64,000 bases of DNA from assembly GCF_001189295.1 (NCBI RefSeq), contig NZ_CP012159.1, positions 3,298,973 to 3,362,972 of the forward strand, read 5' to 3'. Below, one piece after another: positions 8,477-17,034 of this stretch. Position 1 is the stretch's first letter. Every line of letters begins with the position of its first letter. This DNA comes from Chondromyces crocatus. GTDB taxonomy: Bacteria; Myxococcota_A; Polyangia; Polyangiales; Polyangiaceae. The translations under genes and the position numbers were made by a program. The notes beneath the pieces were generated by a model. The model did not search any database. It worked only from the letters and a program-made list of their open reading frames with translations, and had not been told where the DNA came from.

Positions 8477-10429
8477 CTACTTCCCGTTCAACCGATCCCG
8501 CAGCCGCTGCGTCGCGCTCGCCACCAGCGGGTGCTTCTGGAAGCAGAACTTCACGTTCGCCTCCAGCGCCACCAGCGCCCGCCGGTCGCCCTCCTCCACC
8601 GCCCGCTCCAGCAGCCCCAGCTTGTCCCGACAGCGCGCCAGCCGCAGATCCAGCGCCACCTGCATCGTCGGCGTCGACCGCAGCGTGATCTCCGGATCCC
8701 GCAGGAGTGCCGCCGCCCGCCGCGCTGGCGGCGTCGTCCCCCGGCTCGCCATCACCTCGTAGAGCACGTCCAGCCCCTCGCTGCCCGCCCGCCGTGCCAG
8801 CGCGTCGAACACCCGATCGGTGAGCTCCCCGTCCACCCGCCCGATGGCCGCCGCCACCTCGCGCGCTGCCACCGCGATCGGACGCTCCCGCAGCGCCCCG
8901 GGCTCACGCTCCAGCAGCGCCAGCAGTGTCTCCGCGCCCACGGCCGGATCCACCACCGTCACCGACGCGAGGAGCGCCTCCCGCTCCACCACGGCCGTCG
9001 CCACCACCTCCGGCTCGGCCTCCGGCGCGGTCTCCGCCTCGACGGCGATCTCGGGCAAGCTCCCCAGCGGGAGCGCCGTCGCCATGGACGCCGCCGACGC
9101 CGCCTCCACCGCCCCGAGCCGCGCCACCCCGAACACCGTCCCCAGCGACAGCATCGCCCCCACCGCGAACGCCCCGACCCACGTCCACTTCCCGTCCTGG
9201 CGCCCCGCGCCAGCCCCTCGCAAGCCCCCAGCGTACTTCGCCTCTCGCGCCGCCCGCGCCGCTCGCGCTGCCAGCGCGCCTTGCTCCGCCCACACCCTGC
9301 CCGCGCTCACCGCAGGCGGCGGCGTCGACATCCCTGGCATCCCTGGCGGCGGCATCGACGCTCCCGTCGCCACCGGCGGGATCGACGCGAGCTGCCCCCC
9401 CAGCGTCCCCCCACCTGGCGGCGGGATCAGTGACCCCCCTCGCCCCGGCAGCCGTGACGACCGCGTCCCGCCCATGAGATCCAGCCCGAGCCCCGCCGCC
9501 GCCTCGTCGATCGCCTCGATCACCGCGCTCGCATCCTGCGGCCGCTTCTTCGGATCCTTCGCCAGCAGCCGCAGGATCAGAAGCTCCACCGGCATCGGCA
9601 CGCTCACCCCGGGCGACCGCTCCGCGATCATCGGCGGTGGCGCAAACCGCTGCTGCTCGAACAGCTCGATCGCGTTCTCGGCCTCGAACGGCGGCTTCCC
9701 CGCCACCATCTCGTAGAACATCAACCCCAGCGCGTAGAGGTCCGCGGGCGCCTCGATCGCGTCCATCCCCTCTGCCGCCTCGGGCGCCAGGTACGACAGC
9801 GTCCCGAAGACCCTCCCGGCGCGCGTCAGCCGCTTCGGCAGATCCAGCACCCGCACCCCGTCCGCCGACGCCAGCCGATCCACCGGCACCCGCGCGAACC
9901 CGAAGTCGATCAGCTTCACCAGATCGCCCTGACCCTCGGCGACCATCACGTTCAGCGGCTTCACGTCCCGGTGCACGATCCCCATCGTGTGCACCGCCTC
10001 CAACCCTGCCGCGATCTGCCGTGCGATGTGCAGCGCCCGCGGCACTGGCAGCGGCCCCCGCCGGATGATCTCCGACAGACTCGTCCCCTGGATGTACTCC
10101 AGCACCAGGAAGTACGATCCACCCGGAAGCTCCCCGAAATCGGTCGCCGTCGCCACGTTCGGGTGCTGCACGTGCGCCCCGGCGATCGCCTCCCGCTCGA
10201 AGCGCCGCACCATCTCCGGGTCCTGCTCCGAGCTTGCGTGCAGCACCTTCAGCGCCACCCGCTTGTGCATGTGCACGTGCTCGCCCACGTACACCGCCCC
10301 GAGCCCGCCCATCGCCAGCAGCGCATCGATCCGGTAGCGGTTCGAGAGCACCCGACCGAGCAGCGACTCCGCGTGCCTCAGGTCCGACTCGTTCGCGTTC
10401 CCCGCCAGAAGCGGTCCGTGGTCCTGCAT
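8477..10429 (-). CDS. transmembrane Ser/Thr protein kinase (Hanks type)
   Basis: 650 residues. The kinase domain (about 30-290) is complete: glycine loop AMGGLGAVYVG, catalytic Lys61, HRDVKPLN with His153/Asp155, and DFG at 175-177. An Ala/Pro/Gly-rich juxtamembrane linker follows. One membrane helix (VGAFAVGAMLSLGTVFGVA) leads to a 200-residue extracytoplasmic region rich in Glu/Ala helices (EAETAPEAEPEVV), which is probably the sensor part. The ATG at 10429 is preceded by GGAGAACCC; the longer open frame to 10522 has no coding character. Kinases of this layout are abundant in myxobacteria. Target and signal are unknown. The TetR gene upstream on the same strand is separated by 245 bases, so an operon is uncertain. 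Confidence 0.92.
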   Translation of the reverse strand: MQDHGPLLAGNANESDLRHAESLLGRVLSNRYRIDALLAMGGLGAVYVGEHVHMHKRVALKVLHASSEQDPEMVRRFEREAIAGAHVQHPNVATATDFGELPGGSYFLVLEYIQGTSLSEIIRRGPLPVPRALHIARQIAAGLEAVHTMGIVHRDVKPLNVMVAEGQGDLVKLIDFGFARVPVDRLASADGVRVLDLPKRLTRAGRVFGTLSYLAPEAAEGMDAIEAPADLYALGLMFYEMVAGKPPFEAENAIELFEQQRFAPPPMIAERSPGVSVPMPVELLILRLLAKDPKKRPQDASAVIEAIDEAAAGLGLDLMGGTRSSRLPGRGGSLIPPPGGGTLGGQLASIPPVATGASMPPPGMPGMSTPPPAVSAGRVWAEQGALAARAARAAREAKYAGGLRGAGAGRQDGKWTWVGAFAVGAMLSLGTVFGVARLGAVEAASAASMATALPLGSLPEIAVEAETAPEAEPEVVATAVVEREALLASVTVVDPAVGAETLLALLEREPGALRERPIAVAAREVAAAIGRVDGELTDRVFDALARRAGSEGLDVLYEVMASRGTTPPARRAAALLRDPEITLRSTPTMQVALDLRLARCRDKLGLLERAVEEGDRRALVALEANVKFCFQKHPLVASATQRLRDRLNGK

Positions 10430-10674
10430 GGGTTCTCCGCGACGAGCCGCGGCCTCACTCGCCGCACGCGCAGAGCAACCCCCGTGCCGCCCTCGAATTC
10501 CGCTCCTCGCCGCAGCGCCCACCGCTCACGACCGAGGCTCCTCCCAGCGACCTCCAGCACCGAGGTGGGGCACTCCAGATCCACCCCCCTGGTCGGCCCT
10601 TCATCCAGCGCATCCCGAGCCAGCAGCAAACTTCAGCCAGCAGCGCTCTCCAGCGAAGCGCTCCCACCAGCCCC

Positions 10675-11265
10675 TCAGGGCGCCAGCAGCGCGTCCACCA
10701 GTGCGCGCCCCAGCCGCGCCCCATCCCCAGGCGCCAGCGCATCGCTCATCGTCCCCACCCGCAGCGCCCCCTCGATCCCCAGCACCAGCGTCGTCGCGAT
10801 GTCGCGCGCTCGCTCCCTCCGCTCCGGCGACAGCGCTGCGAGCACCTCGCGCTCCCACCGCTCCACCACGCGCCCCGTGAACGCCGCGGTCAACGCCCGC
10901 ACGTCTGCGTTACGCGCCGCTGCCGCCCCCAGCGCGGCCCACGCCCGCACCGCCCGCGGATCCGCGCTCTCGTCCCGCGCGAGCCACGCGTTCACCAGCG
11001 CGTGCAGCCGCGCCCGCGGATCGTCTCCGGCTGCGCGCAGACGCCCCTCGATCCGCATCTCCAGCAGCAAGGAGAGCCGCTCGATCGCCAGCGGCAGGAT
11101 CTCGTCCTTCGTCTCGAAGTGGTAGTGGACCAGCCCTGGCGACAGCCCCGCCGCCTCTGCGATGGCCGGCACCGTCGCGGCATCCACGCCCACGTCGGCC
11201 ACCACCGCGATGAACGCATCCGCGATCTGCGCGCGGCGAAGCTCGGTGTTCCTCGGGCGCCCCAT
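10675..11265 (-). CDS. TetR-family transcriptional regulator
   Basis: 196 residues from ATG 11265 (MGRPRNTELRRAQ). The N-terminal helix-turn-helix is clear: IADAFIAVVADVGVDAATV, then IAEAAGLSPGLVHYHFETKDE, in the normal place at residues 10-55. The C-terminal ligand-binding half is of the usual length, ends ALVDALLAP, and is not informative about the ligand. The region just upstream (11309-11334) holds a symmetrical AT-rich dyad, the likely operator for autoregulation and perhaps for control of the divergent membrane-protein gene at 11450. The frame extends to 11595 without coding character and was not used. Confidence 0.92.
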   Translation of the reverse strand: MGRPRNTELRRAQIADAFIAVVADVGVDAATVPAIAEAAGLSPGLVHYHFETKDEILPLAIERLSLLLEMRIEGRLRAAGDDPRARLHALVNAWLARDESADPRAVRAWAALGAAAARNADVRALTAAFTGRVVERWEREVLAALSPERRERARDIATTLVLGIEGALRVGTMSDALAPGDGARLGRALVDALLAP

Positions 11266-11308
11266 ACCCCCCGATCGTACACCGAACGGCTCACCCCTTG
11301 CGCACCTA

Positions 11309-11334
11309 GTTTGCTGGTTGTAAAACCAAAAAAC
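11309..11334. promoter_or_regulatory. 26-bp dyad, probable TetR operator
   Basis: The sequence is built symmetrically: GTTT, two bases, TGGTT, GTAA, AACCA, two bases, AAAC. Both arm pairs match perfectly. It lies 44 bases upstream of the tetR start and 115 bases before the divergent gene, and it is AT-rich against a GC-rich background. Confidence 0.55.
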
Positions 11335-11449
11335 AGAACATCGAAGACCCCTCACAGGATCTCGATAGCTCTGAAGAACACGGGAAACACTGGCAGCGCC
11401 CTCGCGTCGAGGCCTCGCGTTTCCTGATGATCCGACCAAGGAGTGCGCC

Positions 11450-11986
11450 ATGAAGCTGGCGGTGCATGCGGATCGTGTCGTCGTGAGTGGCTTCGACGTG
11501 ATGAGCGCCTTCGTGGTGCTCTTCGGCGGCTCGCTGGTCTTCCCTGCCGTCGTCTGCACCGTGCTCCGGTGGCTCGGCCTGGGTGGCGAGCTCACCTACT
11601 TTCACGCCTGGGCCGTCGTGCCCGTCGCTGCGCTCTGCTGCCGCTACAGGTTCGTCGCCGACGCCCGCGGCTGTCGCCTGGGCCGCGCGCTGGCTTTCAT
11701 CCCCTGGTCCATCCGCTCCTTCGGCCACCGCGCTCGCGTCTCCGTCGAGATCGACTGGGAGGCCGACGATCTGGTCATCACCCCGGAGCACCCCGAGGAC
11801 GAGTGCGACTGCCTCTCGCTGCTCCACCCCACGATGGGCGCCGAAGGCGCCTGGCACCCCCCCGCGATGGAGGCCTGGGCAGCGCTCGTCGACCGCGAAA
11901 TCGAGCGCGTCGTGGGCCTCTGCCCCGCAACCGCCGAGGGCAACGGCGGCCCTTACCGCAGCCCGCCGAGAAAAGGCCCCTTCTGA
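11450..11986 (+). CDS. two-span membrane protein, hypothetical
   Basis: 178 residues, with an AAGGAG ribosome site 8 bases before the ATG. Two hydrophobic helices (about 18-42, FVVLFGGSLVFPAVVCTVL, and 50-65, AWAVVPVAALCC) are followed by a cytoplasmic acidic domain with EIDWEADDLVITPEHPEDE. Family not recognised. It is transcribed away from the TetR gene, with the dyad between them, so it is the most likely target of that regulator; this is inference from position only. Confidence 0.65.
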   Translation: MKLAVHADRVVVSGFDVMSAFVVLFGGSLVFPAVVCTVLRWLGLGGELTYFHAWAVVPVAALCCRYRFVADARGCRLGRALAFIPWSIRSFGHRARVSVEIDWEADDLVITPEHPEDECDCLSLLHPTMGAEGAWHPPAMEAWAALVDREIERVVGLCPATAEGNGGPYRSPPRKGPF

Positions 11987-12099
11987 GCAGAGCCCGACAG
12001 CCCTCGTCGCACCCCGTCGACCCCCTTTGAAGGCTCCTTGGTGGTCCAGCAAACGGCAGAGCTTGCGATCCCGTCAGCTCCGGCGCATTTCAGACCATC

Positions 12100-13308
12100 A
12101 TGGCCAAGAAGCGTCCCACGTGCCACGCCCACCCCGAGGCGCCAGCGACGGCCTCCTGCGCCCGCTGCTACGTCCCCCTCTGCACCGTCTGTCGGGTCCA
12201 GGAGGCGATGGACTCGTACTGCGCCAGGTGCATGAAGAGCCGTCGCCGCGCCCCGTACGTGCGCGCCGCCTTGACGCTTCTGGGCCTCGGCGTGGCCGGA
12301 CTCGTGACCTTCTTCGTCTACCGGAGCTACGAGGCCCCCTACGACCACGGCAAGCACACCAACGAGATCTTCCAGCTCGATGGCGCGCTGACGAAGGAGC
12401 CGTGCGACCGCGCGAAAGCCGAGAAGCTGCTCGAACTCCTGCTCGAGACCGGCGACAACCGCGCGGTCATCACCCGCGGCAAGGCGTTCCACGACAAGTG
12501 CGGCGCCCACGACAAGCTCACCCTCCTCATGGCGCGCGCCCACCAGAACGTGAGCGAGTGGAACGAGGCCGACGTCGCCTTCACCCAGCTCGTCGAGACC
12601 GAGCCCTACAACTCGTTCTACCGCGCCTACCGCGGCCGCAACCACCAGATGAAGGGCGACGTCGACGCCGCCATCTCCGACTTCCAGCAGGCTTACCTGC
12701 TCTACCCCCACGCCGTCGACGTCCCGACCGAGCTGGCCACCCTCTACGAGAAGCAAGGGAAGTTCTGCGAGGCCGCCTCGGCGCTCCAGCAGCTCGCCTT
12801 CCTCCACAAGACCCAGCCCTTCGCCGCCGGCCTCGACGAGCGCGTGCGAACCCTGGAACAGAAAGGCAACTGCACCGGCTCCGCCGACGCTCGCGCCATC
12901 ATCCGGATGAAACCGAACGAGAGCGTGCTCCACGCCAAGGTCAAGGTGAACGGCCAGGAAGCTGCCGCGTTCCTGGTCGACACCGGCGCGAGTCACGTCA
13001 CCTTGCCGCGCGTCCTCGCCGACCGCCTCGGTGTCCGCCTGAGCGGCGCCGAAGAGGTCGTCCTGCGCACCGCCAACGGCCGCAAGACCGGCCACCTCGT
13101 CCTGCTCCCCTCCGTGGCCGTCGAAGGCGTCGAGGCCCGCCAGGTCCCCGCCATCGTGGTCGACGAGCTGAGCCCGGGCATCGAGGGCCTCCTCGGCCTG
13201 AGCTTCCTGACCCGCTTCGACTTCCGGCAAGCCGACCGCGTGCTCGAACTCCTCCCCCGCGGCACGAAGCCGGCCGCGCCCCCATCTCCGCCCCCGTCTT
13301 CACCGTGA
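12100..13308 (+). CDS. B-box-like zinc finger / TM / TPR / retropepsin-like aspartic protease
   Basis: 402 residues with a rare domain order. Residues 8-44 carry eight zinc ligands (C8, H11, C20, C23, C28, C31, C41, C44) in the arrangement of a B-box-type finger. A membrane helix at 52-75 follows. TPR-like helices occupy 105-240 (AHQNVSEWNEADVAFTQLV, AISDFQQAYLLYP). The C-terminal domain of about 130 residues is a clan-AA aspartic protease with the catalytic motif FLVDTGASHVTL (Asp294) and the second hydrophobic-Gly strand LLGLSFLTRFDF. Retropepsin-like enzymes work as dimers. The topology puts the finger in the cytoplasm and TPR plus protease probably in the periplasm. It ends in a Pro/Ser tail next to a 42-bp tandem repeat array. 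Confidence 0.82.
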   Translation: MAKKRPTCHAHPEAPATASCARCYVPLCTVCRVQEAMDSYCARCMKSRRRAPYVRAALTLLGLGVAGLVTFFVYRSYEAPYDHGKHTNEIFQLDGALTKEPCDRAKAEKLLELLLETGDNRAVITRGKAFHDKCGAHDKLTLLMARAHQNVSEWNEADVAFTQLVETEPYNSFYRAYRGRNHQMKGDVDAAISDFQQAYLLYPHAVDVPTELATLYEKQGKFCEAASALQQLAFLHKTQPFAAGLDERVRTLEQKGNCTGSADARAIIRMKPNESVLHAKVKVNGQEAAAFLVDTGASHVTLPRVLADRLGVRLSGAEEVVLRTANGRKTGHLVLLPSVAVEGVEARQVPAIVVDELSPGIEGLLGLSFLTRFDFRQADRVLELLPRGTKPAAPPSPPPSSP

Positions 13309-13344
13309 GGTCAGGTTGGCGTTCTTCCCGGGACGTCAGGTCCG

Positions 13345-13649
13345 GGACTTCTCCCCGGGGCGAGGCGCGGTCCAGGCGGTTGGGGAGGACTTCTCCCCGG
13401 GGCGAGGCGCGGTCCAGGCGGTTGGGGAGGACTTCTCCCCGGGGCGAGGCGCGGTCCGAGCGGTTGGAGAGGACTTCTCCCCGGGGCGAGGCGCGGTCCA
13501 GGCGGTTGGAGAGGACTTCTCCCCGGGGCGAGGCGCGGTCCGAGCGGTTGGAGAGGACTTCTCCCCGGGGCGAGGCGCGGTCCAGGCAGTTGGAGAGGAC
13601 TTCTCCTCGGGGCGAGGCGCGGTCCAGGCGGTTGGAGAGGACTTCTCCC
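13345..13649. repeat. 42-bp tandem repeat array, seven full units plus a remnant
   Basis: Seven consecutive units begin at 13345, 13387, 13429, 13471, 13513, 13555 and 13597, each starting GGACTTCTCCCCGGGGCGAG; an eighth truncated start lies at 13639. Each unit has a CCCCGGGG core. Variation is confined to a few positions (CCAGGCG versus CCGAGCG, TTGGGGA versus TTGGAGA, one CCTCGGGG). The period is a multiple of three, so several frames stay open, but none looks like a gene. The array fills most of the 429-base gap between the protease gene and eutC; 13650-13737 shows nothing else. Confidence 0.95.
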
Positions 13650-13737
13650 GGGAGAACCGGGCCGTCCATCGGCTTGGAGCGGGCCATTGGCCTCCATCGT
13701 TCTTCATCCTGGGAGGCGGAAATTCGTCGTGCTGGCG

Positions 13738-14583
13738 TCAGCGGGATGGGTGGGAGGAGGCAGGGCTGGACGGGCTGCCGCTGCTCTCGATCTCCAGCAG
13801 GTCGCTGCGATCTTTCAGGGCGACGCCGCTCACCTGGAGGCGGAAGGACTCCTGGATCAGCCACACCAGCCGGTGCGCGGCGTCGTCGTAGGGCAGGCCT
13901 TCGGGGCGCACGTTGGAGAGGCAGTTGCGGTCGGCATCGGTGCGGCCGGGCTTCGGGTCGAAGGTGATGTACACGCCGAGGCTGTCGGGAGAACTCAGGC
14001 CCGGGCGCTCGCCGATGAGCATCGCCACCAGCCGGGCGCGCAGGCGCTCGCCGAGCGGATCGCCGAGCGCGACCCGGGCCTGGCGCGCGACGATCACGGG
14101 GCCCACGCGCCAGGATTTGGGCATGCGGCCTCGGACCGCATCGAGCAACGGGACGGCGTGGCGCTGCACTGCCGCGGAAGAGAGGCCGTCGCCCACCACG
14201 AACAGGACGTCGCAGCCGTCTCCGGCGCGCTCGTCGAGCTTCGCTGCGGCGTCTTCGTCGAGCTTTCGGCCGAGGTCGGGTCGCAAGAGGTAGGTGTGGC
14301 GATCCGGTGCGGCGCTGCGTACCTGGAGCGTCTCCCAGCCAGAGGCCTTCAGCGCGGCGTGCAAGGCCTCGTCGTCGAGCGGCACGTGTACCGCGTCCCG
14401 CGCCTCGGCGTGCGCGAACCCGAACCGCAGGACCTCGCGCGTGGGCAGGCTGGATCCGGTGCGGCCGAGGGCGATGCGCGCGGCCGTGTGGGCACGCAGC
14501 TCCGTCCAGGGATCGGCGACGATGATGCCGCCGCTGACGGGGCGAGAAGGCGCCGTCACAGGGCTCGAAGCGTCGCCGCTCAC
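13738..14583 (-). CDS. eutC: ethanolamine ammonia-lyase light chain
   Basis: 281 residues from GTG 14583, whose GTGA overlaps the eutB stop, so the subunits are coupled. EutC with EutB forms the adenosylcobalamin-dependent enzyme that splits ethanolamine into acetaldehyde and ammonia. Recognisable EutC stretches include ARIALGRTGSSLPT near the start, DVLFVVGDGLSSAAVQ in the Rossmann-like cobalamin-contacting half, MLIGERPGLSSPDSLGVY and DRNCLSNVRPEGL. The frame is open to 14685, which would overlap eutB by 106 bases and was not used. No eut microcompartment shell, eutA reactivase or aldehyde dehydrogenase is present nearby. Confidence 0.95.
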   Translation of the reverse strand: MSGDASSPVTAPSRPVSGGIIVADPWTELRAHTAARIALGRTGSSLPTREVLRFGFAHAEARDAVHVPLDDEALHAALKASGWETLQVRSAAPDRHTYLLRPDLGRKLDEDAAAKLDERAGDGCDVLFVVGDGLSSAAVQRHAVPLLDAVRGRMPKSWRVGPVIVARQARVALGDPLGERLRARLVAMLIGERPGLSSPDSLGVYITFDPKPGRTDADRNCLSNVRPEGLPYDDAAHRLVWLIQESFRLQVSGVALKDRSDLLEIESSGSPSSPASSHPSR

Positions 14584-15974
14584 GGGGCGAGCTTTCGTGC
14601 GCTCATGGGCGCCAGCATCGGGTGACCGGAGGGGATCGGCTTGATCCGGCGCTTCTCGTCCGCGATGTCCATCTTCTGTAGCCATGCGTCGAACTCCGGG
14701 GCGCGCGCGAGGCCGAGGAGCTCGCGCAGGTAGAGGGCGTCATGGAACGAGGTGCTCTGGTAGTTGAGCATGATGTCGTCGGCGCCCGGGACCCCCATGA
14801 TGAATGCGACGCCCGCGGTTCCGAGCAGCGTCAAGAGGGTGTCCATGTCGTCCTGATCGGCCTCGGCGTGGTTCGTGTAGCAAACGTCGCAGCCGAGGGG
14901 GACGCCGAGGAGCTTGCCGCAGAAGTGATCTTCCAGGCCGGCGCGGATGATCTGCTTGCCGTCGTAGAGGTACTCGGGGCCGATGAAGCCGACGACGGTG
15001 TTGGTGAGCAGAGGGGAGAAGGCGCGGGCGACGGCGTAGGCGCGCGCTTCGCAGGTCTGCTGATCGACGCCGTGGTGGGCGTCGGCGGAGAGCGCGGAGC
15101 CCTGGCCGGTCTCGAAGTACATGACGTTGTCGCCGAGCGTGCCGCGCTTCAGGGAGAGGGCAGCGCTACGGGCTTCGGCGAGCAAGGCGAGGCTGATGCC
15201 GAAGCCCTTGTTGGCGCTCTCGGTGCCAGCGACGGACTGGAAGACGAGATCGACGGGGGCGCCCTGCTCGATGGCCTGGATCTGGCTGGTGACGTGGGTG
15301 AGCACGCAGGACTGGGTGGGGATGGCGAAGCGCTCGATGATGTCGCCGGTGAGCTTGAGCAGCTCGGTGAGGGCGGGAAGGCTGTCGGTGGCGGGGTTGA
15401 TGCCGATGACGGCGTCGCCAGAGCCGTAGAGGAGGCCGTCGAGGATGGAGGCGGCGATGCCACGGGGATCGTCGGTGGGGTGGTTGGGCTGGAGGCGGAC
15501 CGAGAGGTGGCCGGGCAAGCCGATGGTGTTGCGGAAGCGGGTGACGACGCGGCACTTGCGGGCGGCCAGGATGAGGTCCTGGTTGCGCATCAGCTTGCTG
15601 ACGGCGGCGGTCATCTCGGGGGTGAGGCCGCGCTGGATGCGGGTGAGGGCTTCGGTGTCGGCGGCATCGGAGAGGAGCCAGTCGCGGAGGTCGCCGACGG
15701 TGAGGTGCGCGATCTCGGCGAAGGCGTCGGCGTCGTGGGTGTCGAGGATGAGGCGGGTGACCTCGTCGGACTCGTACGGGATGAGGGCTTCGTCGAGGAA
15801 GCGTCGGAGGGGGACCTCGGCGAGGGCCATGCGCGCTGCCATGCGCTCGGCCGCGGAGTGGGCCGCGATGCCCGCGAGCTGGTCGCCGGAGCGCGCAGGG
15901 CTTCCGCGCGCGAGCAGGTCCTTGAGGTCCCGGAAGAGCCAGGTGTGACCCGCGACGGTGTGCCGGTACTCCAT
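14580..15974 (-). CDS. eutB: ethanolamine ammonia-lyase heavy chain
   Basis: 464 residues from ATG 15974 (MEYRHTVAGHTWLF), the length of known EutB. This is the TIM-barrel catalytic chain. Conserved segments include VRLQPNHPTDDPRGIAAS (the Arg and Gln that contact substrate in known structures), GSGDAVIGINPATDS, FQSVAGTESANKGFG and GFIGPEYLYDGKQI. A GAAAGGGCGG ribosome site precedes the start. The frame continues to 16028 without conserved sequence. A 28-bp direct repeat lies just upstream. Free-standing eutBC without a compartment suggests use of ethanolamine from phospholipid turnover as a nitrogen source; this is inference. Confidence 0.97.
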   Translation of the reverse strand: MEYRHTVAGHTWLFRDLKDLLARGSPARSGDQLAGIAAHSAAERMAARMALAEVPLRRFLDEALIPYESDEVTRLILDTHDADAFAEIAHLTVGDLRDWLLSDAADTEALTRIQRGLTPEMTAAVSKLMRNQDLILAARKCRVVTRFRNTIGLPGHLSVRLQPNHPTDDPRGIAASILDGLLYGSGDAVIGINPATDSLPALTELLKLTGDIIERFAIPTQSCVLTHVTSQIQAIEQGAPVDLVFQSVAGTESANKGFGISLALLAEARSAALSLKRGTLGDNVMYFETGQGSALSADAHHGVDQQTCEARAYAVARAFSPLLTNTVVGFIGPEYLYDGKQIIRAGLEDHFCGKLLGVPLGCDVCYTNHAEADQDDMDTLLTLLGTAGVAFIMGVPGADDIMLNYQSTSFHDALYLRELLGLARAPEFDAWLQKMDIADEKRRIKPIPSGHPMLAPMSARKLAP

Positions 15975-16024
15975 GCCGCCCTTTCTTTCTGATGCTCCCG
16001 CGAGGGGGTCGGTGCCGCCCTCGT

Positions 16025-16080
16025 TCAATGTCGGGCAGGCGATGGGAGCAGGTCAACGTCGGGCAGGCGGTGAGAGCGGG
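16025..16080. repeat. 28-bp direct repeat, two copies upstream of eutB
   Basis: Two adjacent imperfect copies (16025-16052, 16053-16080) share the core GTCGGGCAGGCG. They sit between eutB (start 15974, minus) and the divergent STAS-like gene (start 16193) and may be activator sites for either one. Confidence 0.45.
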
Positions 16081-16192
16081 TCGACGATCGGGTGCGAGGG
16101 GAGCGATCCTCCTACACCGTCAGACGTCGACTTCGTGCATCGGACCGCGGTGAAACGGCCCGAACGTGCGCGCGGGGATGGTAGCCTGAGGG

Positions 16193-16846
16193 ATGGTGTC
16201 ACGCCGCACGACGCCTCCCGGGGAGCCTGGCGCCGAGCGCGCCCGGGGGGACAGGCCGAGCACGCCAGGGCTGACGTACGCCGACCGGGTGACGCGGCCT
16301 TCGGAGCCTGGCGCCGAGCGTGCTCCGAGGGAGAGGCCGAGCGCGCCAGGGCTGACGTATGCCGACCGGGTGACGCGGCCTTCGGAGCCCGGCGCCGAGC
16401 GCGCCCGTGGGGACAGGCCGAGCACCTCCGGGCTGACCTACTACGGCCGCCATCTGCTCCACCACGAGCCGCCGGATCTCTACGTGGTGCGGCTGGAGGG
16501 GATGCTCTCGCCGGACGAGATCCGGGCGATGATCGCCGACAGCCGGGACTTCGTCGCGCAGGCGAAATACATGCTGCTGCTGCTCGATCTGCGGACGCAC
16601 TGGGCGGCGCCGGCCGAGACGCGGAAGCTCGTGGCGAGCATCGAGCGGCGGAAGGCGCCGCGGTTCATGGCGTGTCTCGGGGGGTCGTTCGCCTCGCGGG
16701 TGATGGTGAGCGTGGGGGTGCGGGCCTCGAACCTCTTCTCCCCTGGCGGGATGATGGCGGCGTTCTTCGAGGATGAGGGGCCAGCGCGCGCGTGGCTGTA
16801 CACGCAGCGTCGGCGGATGACGGGGCAAGGCGACGCGCCGCCGTGA
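16193..16846 (+). CDS. STAS/SpoIIAA-like protein with triplicated 27-residue N-terminal repeat
   Basis: 217 residues. Residues about 10-83 are nearly three copies of a 27-residue unit (EPGAERARGDRPSTPGLTYAD...). The rest, from YYGRHLLHHEPPDLYVVRLEG, is a domain of about 130 residues that alternates strands and helices like SpoIIAA/STAS-like proteins (MLLLLDLRTHWAAPAETR, then SRVMVSVGVRASNLF and GGMMAAFFEDEGPARAWLY). It is a close paralogue of the gene 190 bases downstream, which lacks the repeat. The upstream sequence (GCCCGAACGTGCGCG) is also duplicated before the second gene, so the whole unit was tandemly copied. Function unknown; STAS-like domains often act as anti-anti-sigma or lipid-binding modules. 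Confidence 0.78.
   Translation: MVSRRTTPPGEPGAERARGDRPSTPGLTYADRVTRPSEPGAERAPRERPSAPGLTYADRVTRPSEPGAERARGDRPSTSGLTYYGRHLLHHEPPDLYVVRLEGMLSPDEIRAMIADSRDFVAQAKYMLLLLDLRTHWAAPAETRKLVASIERRKAPRFMACLGGSFASRVMVSVGVRASNLFSPGGMMAAFFEDEGPARAWLYTQRRRMTGQGDAPP
16222..16442 (+). repeat. 81-bp in-frame repeat inside the STAS-like gene
   Basis: Copies begin at 16222, 16303 and 16384, each starting GGAGCC(T/C)GGCGCCGAGCG. The third copy diverges after about 58 bases, where the conserved domain begins. The unit encodes 27 residues and keeps the frame. Confidence 0.92.
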
Positions 16847-17034
16847 GCCGGGGCCGCCGCGGTGGGGTCGTGCGGCGGGTCCGAGGTGGCGGGTGAGGCG
16901 TCGATCCCACGCGCGTTCCTGGTCGGCGATGGCAGGTGATGGACCGCCGCCTGGCGACGTGGATACGATGCGTCACACGGGCATCCCGGGGTGGAGCGGC
17001 CCGAACGTGTGCGTGTGGGAGGGTGGGTTGAGGT

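Noticed and set aside
13345..13649. CRISPR array
   Set aside because: Units are directly adjacent with no unique spacers and no cas genes.
12998..13864. 288-codon minus-strand frame across the 42-bp repeats
   Set aside because: It is open only because the period is a multiple of three; it overlaps the protease gene antisense and has no start site or family.
13738..15974. Ethanolamine microcompartment operon
   Set aside because: No shell, aldehyde dehydrogenase or reactivase genes on either side; only eutB and eutC are present.
14742..15992. 416-codon plus-strand frame over eutB
   Set aside because: Antisense shadow of a certain gene; Val/Gly/Glu/Ala-rich translation typical of high GC.
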